A stretch of 18,627 nucleotides of DNA from Alphaproteobacteria bacterium (lineage in GTDB: Bacteria > Pseudomonadota > Alphaproteobacteria > CACIAM-22H2): contig VGEI01000027.1 in NCBI GenBank assembly GCA_016869415.1, positions 1-18,627 on the forward strand. Direction: 5' to 3'. Shown here piece after piece: positions 14,044-18,627 of this stretch. Position numbers and translations under genes: made by a program. Position 1 is the first letter of the stretch. Each line of letters begins with the position of its first letter. Under the pieces are notes generated by a model. That model was not told the DNA's origin and ran no database searches. It saw only the letters and a list, made by a program, of their open reading frames with translations.

Positions 14044-15267
14044 ATGCGACGCCTGCGCCTCGCCTACCTCGTCACGCACCCCATCCAGTATCAGGCGCCG
14101 CTGCTGCGCCGGGTCGCGGCCGAGCCGGATATCGACTTCACCGCCTTCTTCGGCAGCGATTTCTCCGCCCACGCCTTCACCGCCGGTGAATTCGGGCGCA
14201 CCATCCAGTGGGACGTGCCGCTGCTCGAAGGCTACCGGCACGAGGTACTGCCGCAGCTCTTCGCCGCGCCCGAAGGCACGCAGCCGCCGCTCGACCTCTG
14301 GCGTCCCATCAATTATGGGTTGGCTAAGCGACTGCAGGGTTTCGACGCGCTGTGGGTCCACGGCTATGCCCGTGCCTTCCACTGGGCGGCGATCGCCGCA
14401 GCCAGGCGCCGCGGCCTCAAGGTGCTGCTGCGCGACGAAGCTACCTCGATCTCGGCCGAGCGCGGCTTGCTGAAGGCCGCTGCCAAGCGTCTGTTCTTTG
14501 CCGCGCTGGCACGCGGGGTCGACGCCTTCCTGCCGATCGGACGCCTCAACCGGCAGTACTACCTGGAGAACGGCGTACCAGCGGCGCGGCTGTTCGACAT
14601 GCCCTACGCCGTCGACAACGCACATTTCCGCAGAGGGGCCGAAGCGGCAGCTCTCAAGCACGCGCAGATGCGCGCCGAGCTGAACCTCGAACCCGGGCGG
14701 CCTGTGATCCTCTTCGCCGCCAAGCTGATCGAGCGCAAGCGGCCGGATCTGCTGCTCGAGGCCTTCGCCCGCATCCGGGATGAGCCGGCGCTGCGCCAAC
14801 CCTATCTGGTGTTCGTCGGCGACGGCCCGATGCGCGCCTTTCTTGAGGGCAAGGCGACGACCGTCGCGCCGAATGCCGTTCGCTTTGCCGGCTTTCAGCC
14901 ACAGGCCGAGCTGCCGCGCTGGTACGATCTCTGCGATGTCTTCGTCCTGCCCTCGCAGCAGGAATCGTGGGGTCTGGTGATCAACGAAGTCATGTGTGCC
15001 GGCCGCGCCGTCGTCGCCAGCGACCGCGTGGGTGCAGCCGCCGACCTGGTGCGCCCCGGCGAGAATGGCGCCCTGTTCCAGGTCAACGAGGCCGCGGACT
15101 TGGCGCGCGCCCTGCGGGACGTGCTGAACGACCCGCAGCGACTGGTGGCGATGGGCCGACGCAGCCTCGAGATCGTCGAGCGCTGGAGCTTCGCCGAAGA
15201 CATCGCCGGCCTGCGCGGAGCATTGGCCGCCACCTGCCCAGGCTTCAGGGCCGAGGCCGCACGATGA
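14044..15267 (+). CDS. GT4 glycosyltransferase
   Basis: The 407-aa GT-B transferase starts MRRLRLAYLVTHPIQYQAPLL, a recurring N-terminus among polysaccharide GT4 enzymes that recalls acceptor-binding HPIQYQ types. The donor domain includes VILFAAKLIERKRPDLLLEAF and YLVFVGDGPMRAFLE. The E-x7-E stretch is QESWGLVINEVMCAGRAVVASD. The ATG at 14044 was chosen because homology starts there; the frame is open further upstream but runs through the end of the amidotransferase gene. An out-of-frame ATG at 14027 is followed immediately by a stop. The 25-bp gap after the amidotransferase gene lacks a clear ribosome site. It ends in an ATGA overlap with the flippase gene. Confidence 0.9.
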   Translation: MRRLRLAYLVTHPIQYQAPLLRRVAAEPDIDFTAFFGSDFSAHAFTAGEFGRTIQWDVPLLEGYRHEVLPQLFAAPEGTQPPLDLWRPINYGLAKRLQGFDALWVHGYARAFHWAAIAAARRRGLKVLLRDEATSISAERGLLKAAAKRLFFAALARGVDAFLPIGRLNRQYYLENGVPAARLFDMPYAVDNAHFRRGAEAAALKHAQMRAELNLEPGRPVILFAAKLIERKRPDLLLEAFARIRDEPALRQPYLVFVGDGPMRAFLEGKATTVAPNAVRFAGFQPQAELPRWYDLCDVFVLPSQQESWGLVINEVMCAGRAVVASDRVGAAADLVRPGENGALFQVNEAADLARALRDVLNDPQRLVAMGRRSLEIVERWSFAEDIAGLRGALAATCPGFRAEAAR

Positions 15268-16550
15268 AGGACGTTTCCGTCTCTTTCGCCGCCACCGGCA
15301 TGATCCAGGCGGCCAACATCGCCACCGGCCTGCTGGCGGCACGGCTGCTGCTGCCCGAGGGACGCGGTGAGCTCGCTGAGATCATGCTGTGGGCCGGATT
15401 GATCGTCGAATTCGGCATCATTGGGCTGTCGGACGCCCTGCTCTACCGCGCCGCTACCGGCGCCGTCTCGCCGCGCTCGCTGTTCGCCGCGGCGGCACTG
15501 ATCACTGTCATCTTGTCCGTGATTCTGATTGCCGTGGGATTCGTGGTCGAGCCGCTGGTCATCACCGATAGCGCCCGCACGCTTGAGCTGGCGCTCGCCT
15601 ATCTCGTGCCCTTCATCCCGCTCTATCTCGCCTCGCTGTTCGCCGCCACGATCTTCCAGGGGCAGCTTGATATCGTCGTCTGGAACCTGCTGCGCGGCGC
15701 GGTGGCCCTCGGTTATCTGCTGTTCATTGGCCTCGCCTGGTGGACCGGTCACGCCACCGTCGCGGGCTTCGCCATCGCCAACCTCGCCGGTATCGGCATA
15801 TCGCTGGTCGTCGGGCTGGTCCTGCTGGCACGCCGCGGCTGGATCGGCGTGGCGACCGACCGCCAGACCCTACATGGCCTGGTCGTCTACGGCGCCAAGG
15901 TCCATGCAGGCGAGCTGCTCAATTCGGCGCGCCAGAAGGTCGATCAGGCGCTGGTCGCGCTCTGGCTGCCGCATGCCGAGCTAGGCCTCTATGTCGTGGC
16001 GCTGACCGTCGCCAACGGTCCGCTGATCCTCGCCCAGACGCTGGGCAACCTCGCCTTCCCCAAAATCAGCAACCAGGCGGAGCTGGGCGGCAAGGCCGTG
16101 GTCTTCGGCCGCTATCTGCGCTTCACCCTCGCCGTGACCATCGTCTGCACGGCCATCCTCCTGCCGCTCAATCCCTGGCTGATCCCACTGCTCTTCGGCC
16201 AGCCGTTCGGGCGCGCCGCCACGGTCGCCAACATCATGCTGATCGGCCTGCCGGCGGCGGGCGCCAAGATTCTGTTCATGAGCGCGCTCAAGGCCTGGGA
16301 CCGCTCGTTGGTCATCGTCCGGGCTGAGGCGGCCGGTCTGGCGGCGGCTTCCCTCTCTCTCGTTCTCCTGCTGCCGTCCTTCGGCATTGTCGGTGCCGCC
16401 TGGAGCTTGGTCGCGGCCAATGTCGTGGCGGCTGCCGTGATGGCCGTCTCGCTGCAGCGCAGCCTCGGCCTGCAGGTGCTGACTCTGTTCCGGCCAACGG
16501 CCGATGACTGGACGCTCGCCAGGGATCTCCTTCGTCGGGTGCGCCCGTGA
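15264..16550 (+). CDS. Wzx-type lipid-linked oligosaccharide flippase
   Basis: The 428-aa integral membrane protein has about twelve predicted hydrophobic helices, for example FAATGMIQAANIATGLLAA near the start, LITVILSVILIAVGFVV near 80-95 and IVGAAWSLVAANVVAAAVM near the end. The organisation and the motif-poor hydrophobic character match the MOP/PST superfamily (Wzx, RfbX), which moves undecaprenyl-diphosphate-linked glycans from the cytoplasmic to the periplasmic leaflet. The helix 7-8 segment contains conserved-looking charged residues (GELLNSARQKVDQALVAL), as often seen for the central cavity. GAGG spaced seven bases from the ATG supports the start, which overlaps the previous stop (ATGA). 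A polymerase partner (Wzy) is not present in the window. Confidence 0.88.
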   Translation: MKDVSVSFAATGMIQAANIATGLLAARLLLPEGRGELAEIMLWAGLIVEFGIIGLSDALLYRAATGAVSPRSLFAAAALITVILSVILIAVGFVVEPLVITDSARTLELALAYLVPFIPLYLASLFAATIFQGQLDIVVWNLLRGAVALGYLLFIGLAWWTGHATVAGFAIANLAGIGISLVVGLVLLARRGWIGVATDRQTLHGLVVYGAKVHAGELLNSARQKVDQALVALWLPHAELGLYVVALTVANGPLILAQTLGNLAFPKISNQAELGGKAVVFGRYLRFTLAVTIVCTAILLPLNPWLIPLLFGQPFGRAATVANIMLIGLPAAGAKILFMSALKAWDRSLVIVRAEAAGLAAASLSLVLLLPSFGIVGAAWSLVAANVVAAAVMAVSLQRSLGLQVLTLFRPTADDWTLARDLLRRVRP

Positions 16551-17809
16551 ACCCGTCCGTGCTGGTGCACCACCCCGGCTCGAACCATCTCGCCTACGAG
16601 CTGGTGGCGGCATTGCAGGCGAGCGGCTTGCCGACCGATTTCGACACCGGGTTCTTCTATACCGAGAGCGGCCTGGCGGCGCGCCTCGCGCGGCTGCTGC
16701 CGCCTGGCCGCCGTGCCGCAATCGAGCGCGAGCTAAAACGCCGCTCGCACAAGGGCGTCGATCCGGCACGGCTGCGCTTCCTCGCCAGCCCCGAGATCGC
16801 CTATGTCGCCCTCAACCGGCTCGGCCTGGCGCCGGAACCGCTGGCCCGGGTTGTGGGCTGGCGCAACGAGATCTTCGACCGCTGGGTGGCGGCGCGTGTG
16901 CGGCGCGAGAAACCTGCCTTTGTCGTCGGTCATGACTCGTCGGCGCTACTCAGCCAGCGGGCCGCGCGCGAGGTCGGCAGCCTGTCCGTCCTCAACCAGG
17001 TGATCGGCCATATCGAAGCGGGTATCGAGGTGTTCCGCGAGGAAGGCGAGCAGGCGCCGGAGTTCGCCGAAACCCTGGTCGTGCCGCCCGACTGGATCGT
17101 CGAGCGCTGCCGAATCGAAGCGGTTGAAGCCGACCGCGTGCTCGTCCCCTCGGAGTACGTGCGCGACACGCTGATCGCCCGCGGCACGAAGCCGGAGCGC
17201 ATCGCAGTCATCCCTTACGGTGTCGATAGCGAGCGCTTCCGCCCGGCAGCGAAGCCGTCCGGGCAGAAGTTCCGCATCCTGTTCGTAGGAAGTCTCAGCC
17301 AACGCAAGGGCATCAAGTACCTGCTGGAGGCGGTGAACCGGCTCAAGCTGCCGGATGCCGAGCTGGTGCTGGTCGGCCGGCGCATCGGCAGCGAGGCGGC
17401 CTTCGCCCCTTACGACGGCGTCTTCCGCCACGTGCCGCACGTGCCCTACCACGAGGTCCATCGGCTCTTCGCCGAGGCCGATCTCTTCGTCTATCCGTCG
17501 CTCCACGAAGGTTCGGCCTTCGCCACCTACGAGGCAATGGCCAGCGGCCTGCCGGTCGTGGCGACACCCAACACCGGCTCTGTCGTCCGCGACAAGGTCG
17601 ATGGCTTCATCGTGCCGCCACGCGATGTCGAGGCCCTGATGGAACGGATCGAGCTTCTCTACCGCGATCCCGAGCGGCGTCGGGCCATGGGCGCCTCGGC
17701 ACGCCGGCGAGCCGCGGCCTATACCTGGGGTGCCTATCGCGAGCGGGTGGCGGGTTTCTTCGCCGGCCTGACCGCCGAACGTTCGTCGACCAGCCGCTTC
17801 TCGAAATAG
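16547..17809 (+). CDS. GT4 glycosyltransferase
   Basis: The 420-aa GT-B transferase starts with GTG (GTGA overlap with the flippase stop). The N-terminal half includes VLVHHPGSNHLAYELVAALQ and the segment LNQVIGHIEAGIEVFREE. The linker VLVPSEYVRDTLIARGTKPERI and IPYGVDSERF precede the donor domain, with ILFVGSLSQRKGIKYLLEAV (about 246-265) and the E-x7-E motif in HEGSAFATYEAMASGLPVVATPN. A specific donor cannot be assigned. The last 76 bp lie antisense to the 3' end of the UXS gene, so the final residues (FFAGLTAERSSTSRFSK) are coded in shared DNA. It is the last gene of the rightward series. Confidence 0.9.
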   Translation: MNPSVLVHHPGSNHLAYELVAALQASGLPTDFDTGFFYTESGLAARLARLLPPGRRAAIERELKRRSHKGVDPARLRFLASPEIAYVALNRLGLAPEPLARVVGWRNEIFDRWVAARVRREKPAFVVGHDSSALLSQRAAREVGSLSVLNQVIGHIEAGIEVFREEGEQAPEFAETLVVPPDWIVERCRIEAVEADRVLVPSEYVRDTLIARGTKPERIAVIPYGVDSERFRPAAKPSGQKFRILFVGSLSQRKGIKYLLEAVNRLKLPDAELVLVGRRIGSEAAFAPYDGVFRHVPHVPYHEVHRLFAEADLFVYPSLHEGSAFATYEAMASGLPVVATPNTGSVVRDKVDGFIVPPRDVEALMERIELLYRDPERRRAMGASARRRAAAYTWGAYRERVAGFFAGLTAERSSTSRFSK

Positions 17810-18627
17810 TCGATCGTCCTCTTGAGGCCTTCCTCAAGGGCGATCGTCGGCTTCCATTTCAGCACCTTCTTCGCCAGCGAGATGTCGGGACAGCGCTGCA
17901 GCGGGTCATCCTGCGGCAGGGGCCGATAGACCAGCTTCGAGCGCGAGCCGGTGAGCTTGATCACCTTCTCAGCCAGCTCCTTGATGGTGAACTCGCCGGG
18001 ATTGCCGAGATTGACCGGGCCGGTGAAGGAGTCCTTGGTGCCCATCATCTTGAGGAAGCCGCCGACCAGATCGTCGACGTAGCAGAAGGAGCGAGTCTGC
18101 GTGCCCTTGCCATAGATGGTGATTGGCTCACCCTTCAGCGCCTGGACGATGAAATTCGATACCACGCGCCCGTCGTTGGGGTGCATGCGCGGCCCGTAGG
18201 TGTTGAAGATACGCACCACCTTGATGCGCATCTTGTGCTGCCGGTGGTAGTCGAAGAACAACGTCTCGGCGCAGCGCTTGCCTTCGTCGTAGCAGGCGCG
18301 CGGGCCGATCGGGTTGACGTTGCCGCGGTAGCTCTCGGGCTGCGGGTGGATATCGGGATCGCCGTAGACCTCGGAGGTCGAGGCCTGAAACACCTTGGCG
18401 CGGATACGCTTCGCCAGTCCCAGCACGTTGATCGCGCCATGCACCGAGGTCTTGGTCGTCTGCACCGGATCGTACTGGTAGTGAACGGGCGAAGCCGGGC
18501 AGGCGAGGTTGTAGATCTCGTCGACCTCGACATAGAGCGGGAAGGTCACGTCGTGGCGCATGAACTCGAAGTACGGGTTGTCGAACAGATGCGCGATGTT
18601 GGCCTTGCGGCTGGTGAAGAAGTTGTC
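17734..18627 (-). CDS. uxs: UDP-glucuronate decarboxylase (UXS), 5' end outside the window
   Basis: This is the C-terminal 297 residues of an extended short-chain dehydrogenase/epimerase. Reading continues in frame to the window edge (DNFFTSRKANIAHLFDNPYF precedes the internal ATG at 18561). Roughly 35-40 residues holding the NAD-binding TGGAGF motif are therefore missing to the right. UXS signatures present are HDVTFPLYVEVDEIYNLACP, STSEVYGD, the catalytic YDEGK (Y-x3-K), RIFNTYGPRMHPNDGRVVSNF and TRSFCYVDDLV. The enzyme oxidises and decarboxylates UDP-glucuronate to UDP-xylose, feeding xylose or related pentoses to the glycan. The last about 18 residues after YFEKRL are a basic tail, antisense to the end of the GT4 gene. 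Confidence 0.95.
   Translation of the reverse strand, partial: DNFFTSRKANIAHLFDNPYFEFMRHDVTFPLYVEVDEIYNLACPASPVHYQYDPVQTTKTSVHGAINVLGLAKRIRAKVFQASTSEVYGDPDIHPQPESYRGNVNPIGPRACYDEGKRCAETLFFDYHRQHKMRIKVVRIFNTYGPRMHPNDGRVVSNFIVQALKGEPITIYGKGTQTRSFCYVDDLVGGFLKMMGTKDSFTGPVNLGNPGEFTIKELAEKVIKLTGSRSKLVYRPLPQDDPLQRCPDISLAKKVLKWKPTIALEEGLKRTIDYFEKRLVDERSAVRPAKKPATRSR

Noticed and set aside
11568..14045. Minus-strand open frame of 825 codons
   Set aside because: It is antisense to methyltransferase B and the amidotransferase, both of which have clear family motifs. Long antisense frames are expected in GC-rich coding DNA, and the translation has no recognisable motif.
13672..15342. Minus-strand open frame of 556 codons
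   Set aside because: It is a shadow of the GT4 gene at 14044 and the end of the amidotransferase gene, with low-complexity arginine- and alanine-rich translation.

Overview
The window looks like chromosomal DNA of a GC-rich alphaproteobacterium, with Rhodospirillales or Reyranella-like bacteria as a tentative guess. This rests on the high GC content, the tightly overlapping gene junctions and the style of the encoded proteins; no rRNA or other strong taxonomic marker is present. No mobile element, CRISPR array or phage gene was seen.

Left part (1-3245), mostly unrelated single genes. There is a complete tRNA-Arg(CCG) (134-210) and a leftward REC-EAL response regulator, a predicted c-di-GMP phosphodiesterase (326-1555). 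Next come a palindrome-rich 290-bp divergent intergenic region and a rightward class-V PLP aminotransferase of the ureidoglycine-glyoxylate/alanine-glyoxylate group (1846-3096). An AT-rich convergent intergenic region (3097-3245) with a hairpin and a tandem 11-bp repeat closes this part.

Right part (3246-18627), a surface-glycan biosynthesis locus built as two divergent operons from a 96-bp control region (9430-9525). The leftward operon, in transcription order, is: GT4 glycosyltransferase, GT2 glycosyltransferase, zinc-finger methyltransferase, GT4 glycosyltransferase, gmhA, hldE. The last two make ADP-heptose precursors. The rightward series is: methyltransferase A, GT4, methyltransferase B (paralogue of A), asparagine-synthase-like amidotransferase, GT4, Wzx-type flippase, GT4. 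Most junctions overlap or touch (ATGA, GTGA, TAGATG). A leftward UDP-glucuronate decarboxylase (UXS) enters from the right edge and overlaps the last GT4 tail to tail by 76 bp.

Inferred role: six glycosyltransferases assemble a heterogeneous, probably heptose- and pentose/uronate-containing oligosaccharide on a lipid carrier. Three methyltransferases and one amidotransferase decorate it, and the flippase exports it. No Wzy polymerase, Wzz or ligase is visible here. The most notable points are the non-canonical (ATC) start of the first leftward glycosyltransferase, the shared divergent control region with an inverted repeat, the paralogous methyltransferase pair flanking a glycosyltransferase, the amidotransferase in a glycan context, a His-to-Gln change at a predicted zinc ligand of GmhA, and the UXS/GT4 coding overlap.
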